From the NCBI GenBank assembly GCA_963715565.1, contig OY970256.1:2604001-2668000 (forward strand): 64,000 bases of DNA, read 5' to 3'. Each line of letters begins with the position of its first letter. The first letter of the stretch is position 1. The DNA is from JACVRN01 sp963715565 (lineage in GTDB: Bacteria > Acidobacteriota > Blastocatellia > Pyrinomonadales > Pyrinomonadaceae). Shown here piece after piece: positions 25,731 through 34,522 of the stretch. Made by a program: the position numbers and the translations under genes. The notes beneath the pieces were generated by a model. The model made no database searches and was not told the origin of the DNA. It worked only from the letters and a program-made list of their open reading frames with translations.

Positions 25731-25827
25731 TTGCGGAATGCGGATTTCGGATTGCGGATTGAAAAGCAAGAATGTTGCTTGGTTCTTATTCTTTAATCCG
25801 CATTCCGCAATCCGAAATCCGAAATTG
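25731..25827. repeat. Heptamer hairpin, family D copy 2 (TTGCGGA/TTTCGGA units)
   Basis: TTGCGGA ATGCGGA TTTCGGA TTGCGGA TT on the left is mirrored by AATCCGC ATTCCGC AATCCGA AATCCGA AATT on the right. It begins immediately after the monooxygenase stop codon and ends 2 bp before the SDR ATG. Confidence 0.9.
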
Positions 25828-25829
25828 TT

Positions 25830-26735
25830 ATGAGCTTAACTAAAGAGAGTGTGGCCGTGGTGACGGGCGCGGCGAGCGGCATTGGTCGTGCGCTCTGTGT
25901 GCGATTGGCGCAGGAGGGAATCGAGGGGCTCTCGCTCGCGGATGTAGACGAGGAGGGCTTGAGCGAAACGGCGCGGCTCGTCGCAGACTCCGGCGTGCGT
26001 GTTTCCATGCACGTTCTGGATGTCGCGGACTTCGCGCAGATGCAGGAGTTCGCCGCGCGCGTTGTAGCAGAGCATGGGCGCGTCACGCACTTGATTAATA
26101 ACGCGGGGGTCTCGCTCTTCGGGACGGTCGAGGAAGTTTCGATTGAAGATTTACAGTGGTTGATGAACATCAACTTCTGGGGCACGGTGTACGGCGTCAA
26201 GCTGTTTCTGCCCGTCCTCGGCGCGCAGGCAGCCGCACATATCGTGAACGTGTCGAGCGTCTTCGGATTGGTCGCGCCGCCGGGCAATGCCGCCTACAGC
26301 GCGAGCAAGTTTGCCGTGCGCGGGTTTACGGAATCGCTTCGTCATGAGCTGGCGGATACAAACATCGCCGTGTCCTGCGTTCATCCCGGAGGCGTTGCGA
26401 CGAACATCGCGCGCAAAGGGCGGCTCGGCGCGCGTGCCGACGAGTTGATGAAGGAAGCGAGCGTCCAATATCACACGAAAGTTTCGCGCACCACCTCGGA
26501 CGAGGCCGCCCGCGTGATTGTGCGCGGCATCAAACGCCGCTCGAAACGAATCCTCATCGGCACGGACGCGCGCATCATAGACGTCGTGCATCGCGTCGTC
26601 CCTGAAAACTACCTCTCCGTGCTGGATAAATTGTCCGGCGGCGAACTCTCAAGACTGCGTAAACTTAAAGCTTCACAACCGGCGCGGGCTCTCCCGCAAG
26701 TGAAGGATGATAAGAGTCATACCTCCGAAGCTTGA
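25830..26735 (+). CDS. Short-chain dehydrogenase/reductase
   Basis: A 301-residue classical SDR. The cofactor motif is VVTGAASGIGRAL, followed by NNAGVSLFG, catalytic Ser in NVSSVFG and YSASK (Tyr/Lys). The ADVDEEGL acidic residue after strand 2 suggests NAD(H) preference. It carries an extended C-terminus (IIDVVHRVVPENYLSVLDKL) like SDRs that act on lipid or steroid substrates. Together with the upstream monooxygenase it may handle a hydrophobic alcohol or ketone, which is inference. Confidence 0.9.
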   Translation: MSLTKESVAVVTGAASGIGRALCVRLAQEGIEGLSLADVDEEGLSETARLVADSGVRVSMHVLDVADFAQMQEFAARVVAEHGRVTHLINNAGVSLFGTVEEVSIEDLQWLMNINFWGTVYGVKLFLPVLGAQAAAHIVNVSSVFGLVAPPGNAAYSASKFAVRGFTESLRHELADTNIAVSCVHPGGVATNIARKGRLGARADELMKEASVQYHTKVSRTTSDEAARVIVRGIKRRSKRILIGTDARIIDVVHRVVPENYLSVLDKLSGGELSRLRKLKASQPARALPQVKDDKSHTSEA

Positions 26736-26750
26736 GGACCGACACCGAGT

Positions 26751-27281
26751 ATGCCATTTGATCTTCAACCCGTTTTGAAAGGCAAGCTGCTCGAACTCCG
26801 TCCGCTTCGACGAGAGGATTTTCATGACCTTTACAATGTAGCTTCAGACCCGCTCATCTGGGAACAACATCCGAACAAAGATCGATACCTTGAAGAAGTG
26901 TTCAAGCTATTTTTTCGTGAGGCAATGGAGTCCGGCGGGGCGCTCATCGCCATTGATTCTAAAACGGGCCGGGTCATCGGGTCGTCGCGATTCCACGGAT
27001 ACGACGAAGAAAAAAGCGAGATCGAAATCGGTTGGACGTTCCTTGCACGGTCCCACTGGGGCGGCATCTACAACGGGGAGATGAAACAACTGATGCTGCG
27101 CCACGCCTTCAGATTCGTAGAGAACGTTCTCTTTCTTATTGGTCCACAGAATTTGCGCTCGCAGCGGGCCGTGGAAAAAATAGGCGGGGTTCGTGCAGGG
27201 TCAAGGACGGTCGAAGATGGCCGAGAGAGTTTTGTCTACCGGATTGCTCGTTCAGCTTTCGAGCAGGAAGGACCAGGCTGA
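26751..27281 (+). CDS. GNAT-family N-acetyltransferase (RimJ/RimL type)
   Basis: A 176-residue protein. The opening LKGKLLELRPLRREDFHDLY, acetyl-CoA region (EIEIGWTFLARSHWGGIYN) and C-terminal LRSQRAVEKIGGVRAGSR match the RimJ/RimL-like GNAT fold. These transfer acetyl groups to protein N-termini or small amines. It lies 15 bp after the SDR stop and is probably co-transcribed. The substrate is unknown. Confidence 0.88.
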   Translation: MPFDLQPVLKGKLLELRPLRREDFHDLYNVASDPLIWEQHPNKDRYLEEVFKLFFREAMESGGALIAIDSKTGRVIGSSRFHGYDEEKSEIEIGWTFLARSHWGGIYNGEMKQLMLRHAFRFVENVLFLIGPQNLRSQRAVEKIGGVRAGSRTVEDGRESFVYRIARSAFEQEGPG

Positions 27282-27341
27282 AAGGCAATCCCGAGCGCGT
27301 TAATGATTTACTAAACGCGTCAATTAGATAATTCTCAAATT

Positions 27342-28730
27342 TTATTTCGTCGTGCCTGCTCCCGCCGCTTCGACTTTGACGGCTTCCGCTAATGAATCTT
27401 CGGCAGTTGATTCGCGCATCCAGCGTTGGAGCTTCTCCATGTCTTTCGTCACCGTGCGCGAGGCCGCGAAGAGGACGAAGGTTAAGAGCGTGCCCAGCGC
27501 TGGAATGATGTACATCGCCGTGTGCAGCCCCGTGGCGCGAAAGGGTTCGAGCGCCGCCTGCGTTAAATTCGTGACGCCCGCATCAAGCGCGGCGCGCGTC
27601 GTGAAGAAGTCGCTCACGAGCCCCGTTCCGTATGGCCCGAGCGATGCTCCGAGCACGTACATGGCGAAGAAATAGAGCGCCATCGCCGTGCCGCGCAGGC
27701 TCGGCTCTATGACATCCTGAATGGCTGAATAAACGGTCGAGTAGTAGCCGTACATCAACGCGCAACCCACGCTCATCAGAATCATAAAGCCTATGCGGTC
27801 GCCGCTCGGTCTCCCGAGCGCAAGGTAAAGAAACGGAACAGAGCCCAGGATAGCCAGCGCGCCGACGAGCAGGCGACCGTTCGCGCGCCGCTTCATCACA
27901 GCATCGCCGACGATGCCTCCGAGGATGAGCCCCGGCGCGCCGGACAATCCGTAAACCACCATCGAGACGAAATTGGCAGAGCGAATGTCTGCGCCGTGGT
28001 AGCGCATCAAAAACGGCGTGATGAAAGAGCCTATGGCGTACATGTTGAAGTTGTGGAGCGCGCCCGAAATAATCAGCCAGCGCATGGTGGGCGAGGCTAG
28101 CACCAATTTATAGGGCGAGCCTTCGCGCTTGCGTCCTCCTATCTTGTGCGTTTCGGACGCGCCGCGCTGCGGCTCGCGTATAAACAGGACGGCCAGCGCG
28201 CAGAGCAGCCCCGGAATACCCGCCACGTAGAAAGCGGGTCGCCAGCCGTGCGAGCGCGCAATCGTTCCGCTCACGGCGAAGCTTAAAGCAATTCCAACGG
28301 GCAGCCCCAGCATAAAAATCGAAAGCGCTTTGGACCTGCGGTTCGCCGGAAACAGATCGCCGATTAAAGACGTAGCGGCTGGCGCGCATGAAGCCTCGCC
28401 CACGCCTACGCCCAGACGCAGTACAAACAACTGCCAGAAATTTCTGGCGAAGCCGGACATCACCGTCGTCAGGCTCCAGACAAAGACGCCTGCGGAGAGA
28501 ATCCACTTGCGGCGCGACCTGTCGGCAAGTCGTCCTAAGGGCACGCCGACAAACGCGTAGAGGAGCGTAAAGGCCGTGCCGAGCGCACCCATCGCGCCGT
28601 CGCTCATTCCCCATTCGCGGCGCACGGCTTCGCCGACCGCGCCCAGAATTTGCCGGTCGAAGAAGTTCATGGCATTAATGGCAAACAAGACCCACAACGC
28701 GAACCACACACTCGACCGCTCCTGCTTCAT
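27342..28730 (-). CDS. MFS transporter
   Basis: A 462-residue, twelve-helix-type permease. The loop 2-3 MFS signature is GVPLGRLADRSRRKWIL. It opens with WFALWVLFAINAMNFFDRQILGAV, a start typical of spinster/anion-symporter-like MFS. The ATG at 28728-28730 is preferred to a TTG at 28775. It diverges from the TonB receptor across a TetR-type operator, so it may carry the same or a related substrate over the inner membrane. That is inference. Confidence 0.9.
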   Translation of the reverse strand: MKQERSSVWFALWVLFAINAMNFFDRQILGAVGEAVRREWGMSDGAMGALGTAFTLLYAFVGVPLGRLADRSRRKWILSAGVFVWSLTTVMSGFARNFWQLFVLRLGVGVGEASCAPAATSLIGDLFPANRRSKALSIFMLGLPVGIALSFAVSGTIARSHGWRPAFYVAGIPGLLCALAVLFIREPQRGASETHKIGGRKREGSPYKLVLASPTMRWLIISGALHNFNMYAIGSFITPFLMRYHGADIRSANFVSMVVYGLSGAPGLILGGIVGDAVMKRRANGRLLVGALAILGSVPFLYLALGRPSGDRIGFMILMSVGCALMYGYYSTVYSAIQDVIEPSLRGTAMALYFFAMYVLGASLGPYGTGLVSDFFTTRAALDAGVTNLTQAALEPFRATGLHTAMYIIPALGTLLTFVLFAASRTVTKDMEKLQRWMRESTAEDSLAEAVKVEAAGAGTTK

Positions 28731-28806
28731 ACGGGATGGCCTTTCACTCTGAAATTTTGATTTGCTCGGGGACAAAAGTGACGAGCCGAAACTAAAGAAC
28801 TAAACC

Positions 28807-28835
28807 TTGACGTTTGTTCAGCCCGGTGATACCTT
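28807..28835 (+). promoter_or_regulatory. Candidate promoter of the TonB receptor gene
   Basis: TTGACG (28807-28812), a 17-bp spacer and TACCTT (28830-28835). The last base of the -10 is the first base of the palindromic operator, the same geometry as at 58585-58613. Confidence 0.55.
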
Positions 28836-28850
28836 ACCGACCGTTCGGTA
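28835..28850. promoter_or_regulatory. TetR-type operator, copy 1
   Basis: TACCGACCGTTCGGTA has perfect 6-bp arms (TACCGA / TCGGTA) around CCGT. It matches the style of operators of TetR-family fatty-acid regulators such as PfmR of Thermus, as I recall the consensus. A one-mismatch copy sits beside the TetR gene at 58613. Confidence 0.75.
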
Positions 28851-28978
28851 GCCATTATGCTCGACTTCGCGAACCCCGGTCAATTCCTTTAAGATTTCGT
28901 CGTCACGCATCAAAAGGTACTCGGTATTCTGGCTGCCCAGACCTTCCACTACGTCCATCAATTTAAGGAGATATTGCC

Positions 28979-31900
28979 ATGAGAGGCCTGACTCATGTTT
29001 TTTTGACGGCGCTTTTCGTTCTCGTCATTGGAGTCTCCCCCGCTTTCTCGCAAGCATCAAGCTCGACCGCAGAGCTGCGCGGGCAAGTCACAGACGCTGC
29101 GGGCGGAGTGGTGCCCAATGCCACCGTCACCATCACCGATACGGGTAAGGGCACGAGCCGCACGACTACCACAGACGAGGAAGGCAACTACGTCTTCTTG
29201 AATCTCCTCCCAAGCTCTTACGAGCTGAAGGTCGAAGCCCCTGGCTCCGGTTTCGCGGCGAGCACGACGACCCTCAATTTAACGGTCGGACAGCAGGCCA
29301 ACATCCCGGTCCAGTTGAGCGCGGGTTCGGTCTCCGCCACCATCAACATCGTCGGCGGAACGGAAGTCGTCGAGACAGACCGCACGCAACAATCGTCGGT
29401 CGTTGACGAGCGGCAGATTACCAACCTGCCCATCAGTCGCCGCAACTATCTGGACTACGCCCTGCTGACTCCGGGCGTGAGTGATGCCGACAGCATCTCC
29501 GACGCGTCGGACTTTCGCGTCGCGCAGACGCCGCAAAGCGGGCTCTCGTTTGGCGGCAACAACGGGCGCGGTAATCTGGTAGCGGTCGATGGCGGCGAGA
29601 CGAATACGGTTTCGGGCGGCGTGCAGACAGCCATCAACCAGGAGGCCGTGCAGGAATTTCAGGTGCTCAGGAACAGCTACAACGCGGAGTTCGGCGGAGC
29701 ATCGGGCGGCATCGTCAACATTGTTTCCAAGTCGGGCAGAAACGCATTCACGGGCAGCCTCTTCGGTCTGTTCCGTGACGACAAGTTCGATGCGCGCAAC
29801 GCTTTCGATTTGAACCCGGCGGGCCAGTCGCCCTTTAGCCGTCAACAATACGGAGGCTCCATCGGTGGCCCGCTCAAGCAGGACAAGACATTTTTCTTTA
29901 TCTCGCTTGAAAGGTTCAGCCAGGATGAATCAACTTTCGTCAATCTGCTGAACGACTCGTCGGTCTTCAATATTACAGCTTCACAGGCGTCGCTCTTTAA
30001 CTATCTGGCGACGACGCCCTTTGCGGCGCTCGCAACCGGATTGACCGGCACGTTGACGACCACTGCCGCGCGCTACCCGCGCACCGTTAATCTATTCACC
30101 AGCGCCAGCGGGCAATTCCCTTTCAACTCCAACCAGACGACGTGGACCGCTCGCTTCGACCACAATTTCAGCGAGCGCGATACGGCTTACCTCCGTTTTA
30201 ATCTAAACGATTCGAAATTTGAGAATCAGGCGGCGGGCGCGCTCACGGCGGTCTCGCGCGGGCGCGCGCTCGAAACCTTTAACGGCGGCGTGCTCTTTTC
30301 GGAGAACCACCAGTTCAGCGCCAACACCGTCAACGAGGTCAAGGCGCAGTACAGCTATCTGGACTTCAGGGTCATTCCCAATGATCCTATCGGCCCCGAA
30401 TTGAACATCGAAGGCTTTGGCGCTTTCGGGCGCGACATCTTCCTGCCGTCGAAAACTATTCAGCGCCAGTACGACGTGCTCGACAACGTCTCGCACGTTC
30501 TCGACAATCACACGCTCAAATTCGGCGGCTCATTCTTTGCCACGGATGTCTCGACCGCTAACCAAACATTTTTCGGCGGTCGCTTTAATTTCGGCGCGGC
30601 CATCCCGTTAGCCAGCATCATCCCGGCAGCCACGCTCCCGGCACTTCAGGCTTTCCTGACGGCGAACAACCCGGCGCTGCTGCCCACGCTCGCCACACCG
30701 ATCAACGCCTTGCAGTCTTTTAACCTGAACCTGCCGATTGTCTACCAGCAGGGCTTCGGGACGGCGGAGGTCAACTCGTGGACCTATCGCTATGCGCTCT
30801 ATGGTCAGGACACGTGGAAGGTGCGCAATAACTTTACGTTGACTTACGGGCTGAGATATTCGATCAGCGACGAGCCGTTTTACATGCCGCTTGATAAGAA
30901 TGATTTTCAGCCGCGCGCAGGTTTTTCGTGGGACCCCTGGAATGACGGCAAGACGGCGATTCGCGGTGGGGCCGGAATTTTTTCGGGTTACACGATTTAT
31001 TCCGTACCGAACGTGACCAAGACGCTCTCGGGCTTCCCCGGCGACCCCATCAACATCGTGCTCTCGACGGCCACCAGCGCGCCGCTCGGCGTCCCAGCTT
31101 CGACCACCATCTACGGGACGCTCCTTGCGCAGGGCATTATCGGCACTCGCCCGATAGTGGCTTCAGACCTCTTGCAATTCGGTATCATCCCGAGACCGGG
31201 AGCGCCGCTCGAAGTTCGCTTCCGCACAGTCGATGATTACGAGACTCCGACTACTTATCAAGCAAGCTTCGGCGTGCAGAGAGATTTGGGCTCGGGCTTT
31301 TCGCTTGAGCTGAGCTATCTCTGGACGCGCGGGCTTCACATCACGCGCAACCGCGACATCAACCAGTTTAAGAGGACCGGCTTTAATCCGTTCTTCGGCC
31401 TGCCATGTTTTGTTCGCTTCCCGACGGCGGTCGCAACTTCGGCCACGTCCTGTCTGGGAACTTCCTCGGACTTCCGCAACCCGCTGCGATTTCAGGACAA
31501 CGTTTACGAATCGACCGCCAATTCGTTCTACAACGCGGGCACGATTTCTCTACAGAGACGCTTCGCCAACAACTTCAGCATCAACATGCACTACACGTAC
31601 GCGAAGGCGATTGACGAAGTGACGGACTTTAACAGCGACTGGTCGGCGCAAGACCCTTTGAACCTGCGATTGGACCGCGCGCTCTCGGCTTTTGACCAGC
31701 GCCACCGCGCCGTCTTCAGCGGCGTCTTCGGCAGCCCCTGGGAGAACAAGTTTCTCAAGGACTGGATTTTCGCGCCCATCGTTACAGCGCAGTCGGGCCG
31801 TCCCTTCAATCTGCTGATGGGCATCGACGTCAACAACGACGGTCGCTCACAATCGGATCGTCCCTACGACGCCGCACGCAACGCGGGCGTGGGCGAAGCC

Positions 31901-32170
31901 TATTACACCTTCGACGCGCGGCTCGCGCGCCGCTTCCCCTTCAAAGAAACCATGTTCCTTGAGCTGACCTTTGAAGGCTTCAATCTTTTCAACCACACGA
32001 ATTTTACGGGCATCAACAACATCGTCGGCAGCCTGCCCGTCGCCACGCTGAGAACACTGTCGCTCACGAACCCGCGCGGTAATCCGGCGGCTGCTCCGAC
32101 ACAGCCTTTAGGTTTCACATCGGCTGCGCCCGCGCGCCAGTTGCAATTCGGCGTCCGGTTCAATTTTTAA
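28979..32170 (+). CDS. TonB-dependent receptor with carboxypeptidase-regulatory N-terminal domain
   Basis: A 1063-residue outer-membrane protein. A signal peptide (residues 1-25) precedes a carboxypeptidase-regulatory-like domain (TAELRGQVTDAAGGVVPNAT to about residue 105). The plug follows (VVETDRTQQSSVVDERQITN, then FQVLRNSYNAEFGGASGGIV), and then a long beta-barrel ending in QLQFGVRFNF with terminal Phe. This Oar-like architecture is heavily expanded in Acidobacteriota and is usually linked to uptake of large or hydrophobic substrates. AAGGAG lies 8 nt before the ATG. The operator upstream suggests co-regulation with the beta-oxidation island. Confidence 0.93.
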   Translation: MRGLTHVFLTALFVLVIGVSPAFSQASSSTAELRGQVTDAAGGVVPNATVTITDTGKGTSRTTTTDEEGNYVFLNLLPSSYELKVEAPGSGFAASTTTLNLTVGQQANIPVQLSAGSVSATINIVGGTEVVETDRTQQSSVVDERQITNLPISRRNYLDYALLTPGVSDADSISDASDFRVAQTPQSGLSFGGNNGRGNLVAVDGGETNTVSGGVQTAINQEAVQEFQVLRNSYNAEFGGASGGIVNIVSKSGRNAFTGSLFGLFRDDKFDARNAFDLNPAGQSPFSRQQYGGSIGGPLKQDKTFFFISLERFSQDESTFVNLLNDSSVFNITASQASLFNYLATTPFAALATGLTGTLTTTAARYPRTVNLFTSASGQFPFNSNQTTWTARFDHNFSERDTAYLRFNLNDSKFENQAAGALTAVSRGRALETFNGGVLFSENHQFSANTVNEVKAQYSYLDFRVIPNDPIGPELNIEGFGAFGRDIFLPSKTIQRQYDVLDNVSHVLDNHTLKFGGSFFATDVSTANQTFFGGRFNFGAAIPLASIIPAATLPALQAFLTANNPALLPTLATPINALQSFNLNLPIVYQQGFGTAEVNSWTYRYALYGQDTWKVRNNFTLTYGLRYSISDEPFYMPLDKNDFQPRAGFSWDPWNDGKTAIRGGAGIFSGYTIYSVPNVTKTLSGFPGDPINIVLSTATSAPLGVPASTTIYGTLLAQGIIGTRPIVASDLLQFGIIPRPGAPLEVRFRTVDDYETPTTYQASFGVQRDLGSGFSLELSYLWTRGLHITRNRDINQFKRTGFNPFFGLPCFVRFPTAVATSATSCLGTSSDFRNPLRFQDNVYESTANSFYNAGTISLQRRFANNFSINMHYTYAKAIDEVTDFNSDWSAQDPLNLRLDRALSAFDQRHRAVFSGVFGSPWENKFLKDWIFAPIVTAQSGRPFNLLMGIDVNNDGRSQSDRPYDAARNAGVGEAYYTFDARLARRFPFKETMFLELTFEGFNLFNHTNFTGINNIVGSLPVATLRTLSLTNPRGNPAAAPTQPLGFTSAAPARQLQFGVRFNF

Positions 32171-32199
32171 GCGACCCGGCAAAATCGGAAACCTCTGGG

Positions 32200-32232
32200 G
32201 GAGAGCCTTTCATCAAGGCTCTCCTTCTCTTT
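32200..32232 (+). terminator. Intrinsic terminator after the TonB receptor gene
   Basis: The 8-bp stem GGAGAGCC / GGCTCTCC with the loop TTTCATCAA is followed by TTCTCTTT. Confidence 0.85.
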
Positions 32233-32259
32233 ATGAAGCTCCTCGATTAAGCTTAATCC

Positions 32260-33183
32260 GTGTCAACACCACATCGACTAATAGCAGAGAAACTTTCATC
32301 TCAGATAATCAACGCGCTCAAGCCCGAGCCGCTTTCGCTCTTTTTTCATTCGCATCGTTTGAAGCTTCATTACTGGGATTACGGTCACGACGAAAAGCCT
32401 CCGCTCGTGCTCGTCCACGGCGGGCTCGACCACGCGCGAAGCTGGGATTGGGTAGCTAAACGCTTACGCGTTGACTATCACGTTTACGCGCTGGACCTGC
32501 GCGGTCACGGCGACAGCCAGTGGGCAACGGGCGCGCTCTATTCTCTGGCCGAGCACGTGTTGGATTTGGCCGCGCTCTGCGACGTGATAGGCGCGCGTCC
32601 ACTGACGCTCGTGGGGCATTCGCTCGGCGGCATCATCTCTTTGTCTTACAGTGGGACATACCCGGAAGCCGTGCGCAAAGTGGTCGCCATAGAAGGCATG
32701 GGTCCGCCGCCCACGCATCACACGCAGCGCGATCCCTTTCCTGAGAGGATGCGTCGCTGGATTGAAGCGATGCGCGAGGTCGAGCGTCGCACGCCGCGCA
32801 CTTATCCAACTCTGGAAGCTGCCGTGGCGCGTATGCGTGAAGCGAACCCGTATCTCTCTGAAGAAATGGCGCGTCACCTGACGCTCCACGGCTCGAACCG
32901 CAACCCGGACGGCTCCTACGTCTGGAAGTTCGACCCCTTCGTGCGCGGCTGGCCGCCCTACGGCTTTGACACGGCTCAAGCCGCGGAGCTGCTCAAAAGA
33001 ATCAACTGCCCCGTGCTCCTGTTTCGCGGGATGGAGAGCTGGGCGAGCGACCCTGAAAAGGACGGTCGCGCAAAGTCTCTGAAAGACTATCGCCTCGTCA
33101 ATGTTCCAAATGCGGGTCACTGGCTGCATCACGATCAACTGGAATTATTTTTAAACGAGACGACGCGCTTTCTCGCTGAGTAG
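32260..33183 (+). CDS. Alpha/beta hydrolase
   Basis: A 307-residue protein. The oxyanion region is PPLVLVHGGLDHARSWDWV, the nucleophile elbow is GHSLGGIISL (catalytic Ser), the acid strand is CPVLLFRGMESWASD and the catalytic His is in PNAGHWLHHDQ. The start is GTG at 32260. It lies within 25 bp of a thioesterase gene and starts a plus-strand run (32260-35503), with products acting on esters, thioesters or acyl-CoA. The exact substrate is unknown. Confidence 0.88.
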   Translation: MSTPHRLIAEKLSSQIINALKPEPLSLFFHSHRLKLHYWDYGHDEKPPLVLVHGGLDHARSWDWVAKRLRVDYHVYALDLRGHGDSQWATGALYSLAEHVLDLAALCDVIGARPLTLVGHSLGGIISLSYSGTYPEAVRKVVAIEGMGPPPTHHTQRDPFPERMRRWIEAMREVERRTPRTYPTLEAAVARMREANPYLSEEMARHLTLHGSNRNPDGSYVWKFDPFVRGWPPYGFDTAQAAELLKRINCPVLLFRGMESWASDPEKDGRAKSLKDYRLVNVPNAGHWLHHDQLELFLNETTRFLAE

Positions 33184-33205
33184 AAAGTTGGACGGACACT
33201 TTTCA

Positions 33206-33616
33206 ATGCCTCCACCGTTTATAGAATTCAAGCGCCGCCTTCGCTGGGCCGACGCGGACGCCGCCGGGCGGCTTCACTTCCCGCGCATCTTCGAGATTGT
33301 CGAAGAGGCCGAGAGCGAATTGTTACGCGGGATTGAATGGCCTATGGATGTTCGTCGCCGGAATTACGATTTCCCGCGCGTCCATCTTGAATGCCGGTTT
33401 CGACGCATCATCGCGCTCGACGCGCCCTTTCGCCTGCGGCTCACGGTCGGCAGGCTTGGCCGCACCTCGATTCGCTATGACTACCAGGTTTTCGACGCGG
33501 GTGAAGAACTGGCGATTGAAGGCACGATGACCGTCGTCGTCTTACAGGATGGTGTGCCGACAGAGATTCCACAGGCTTTACGCGACGCGCTCGGTGGAGA
33601 GACTGACAAAGAGTAA
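33206..33616 (+). CDS. Acyl-CoA thioesterase (4HBT hotdog family)
   Basis: A 136-residue hotdog-fold protein. RLRWADADAAGRLHFPRIFE is the 4-hydroxybenzoyl-CoA thioesterase-type helix region, with an Asp in the usual catalytic neighbourhood. VRRRNYDFPRVHLECRFRRI and LGRTSIRYDYQVFD are typical strands. It hydrolyses acyl-CoA to free acid and CoA. The ATG at 33206 is preferred over a TTG at 33188. It is sandwiched between two alpha/beta hydrolase genes. Confidence 0.85.
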   Translation: MPPPFIEFKRRLRWADADAAGRLHFPRIFEIVEEAESELLRGIEWPMDVRRRNYDFPRVHLECRFRRIIALDAPFRLRLTVGRLGRTSIRYDYQVFDAGEELAIEGTMTVVVLQDGVPTEIPQALRDALGGETDKE

Positions 33617-33630
33617 AGAGGATTTCATTC

Positions 33631-34467
33631 ATGCCGTACGCCGAAAGCGATGGGACAAAGATTTACTGGGACGAGCGTGGCGAAGGGGAACCGCTCATGC
33701 TCATCATGGGGCTCGGGTCATCGTCCGACATGTGGTATCGCCTAGTGCCAGAGCTTTCGGCGCGCTACAGAACAATCGTCTTCGACAATCGCGGCGCAGG
33801 CCGCAACGAGCCGCACGACGGTCCATACTCCATCGAGACGCTGGCCCGTGATGCGGCAGCCGTCATGGACGCGGCGAATGTAGAGAGCGCGCACGTCTTC
33901 GGATTCTCTATGGGCGGCTTTATCGCACAGGAGTTTGCGCTTCATTATCCCGAAAGAACTAGGTCGCTCATCCTAGCGGGCACAGCGTGCGGAGGCCGGG
34001 AGGTCGAGCGCTCAGCCCCGGAAGTCTTCGCGGCGCTTGAGGCGCGCGGAGTCAAGACGCCCGAAGAGGCTTTCTGGCTCGTCGCGCCTTATAACTACGA
34101 CCCTTCTACCGAGCGCGCGCGTCTTGAGGAAGACTTAGAGGTCACGTTGCGCGCGCCCATCAAAAGAAAAAGCTACATGGCGCAGCTTCAAGCCATTCTT
34201 TCGTGGGCCGGGACACATAGCCGTCTGAGCAGCCTACGCGTGCCCACGCTCGTTATTCACGGCGCAAGCGACGTGCTGATTCCAACCGAAAACGGTCGCA
34301 TACTCGCACGCGCTATCCCTAATGCGAAGCTCGTTATTCTCCCTCGCGCGGGCCACAGGTTTATGACCGACCAGCTCGAAGCAGCCACCGAAACCATCCT
34401 GTCATTTCTAGACCGACAGAGAGACACACAGGAATTGCGGAATGCGGATTTCGGATTGCGGATTTAA
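33631..34467 (+). CDS. Alpha/beta hydrolase whose last codons lie in a repeat element
   Basis: A 278-residue protein. Motifs are LMLIMGLGSSSDMWYRLVP, nucleophile elbow GFSMGGFIAQ, PTLVIHGASDVLIP with the acid and LPRAGHRFM with the catalytic His. The fold ends about residue 262. The last 11 residues (ELRNADFGLRI) are translated from the heptamer repeat at 34434, so the natural stop was apparently lost or moved. GAGGA precedes the ATG. It differs in sequence from the 32260 hydrolase. Confidence 0.87.
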   Translation: MPYAESDGTKIYWDERGEGEPLMLIMGLGSSSDMWYRLVPELSARYRTIVFDNRGAGRNEPHDGPYSIETLARDAAAVMDAANVESAHVFGFSMGGFIAQEFALHYPERTRSLILAGTACGGREVERSAPEVFAALEARGVKTPEEAFWLVAPYNYDPSTERARLEEDLEVTLRAPIKRKSYMAQLQAILSWAGTHSRLSSLRVPTLVIHGASDVLIPTENGRILARAIPNAKLVILPRAGHRFMTDQLEAATETILSFLDRQRDTQELRNADFGLRI

Positions 34468-34510
34468 GAGCAAGACGATTTCTTTCTTTTTCAATCCGCA
34501 TTCCGCAATC
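34434..34510. repeat. Heptamer hairpin, family D copy 3
   Basis: ATTGCGGAATGCGGATTTCGGATTGCGGATT (split as 7-bp units TTGCGGA, ATGCGGA, TTTCGGA) on the left meets TCCGCATTCCGCAAT on the right. Its loop is the exact inverse of the loop at 38004-38094. It overlaps the 3' end of the hydrolase gene and abuts the ribosome-binding site of the next gene. Confidence 0.9.
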
Positions 34511-34522
34511 GAAGGAGAGACA

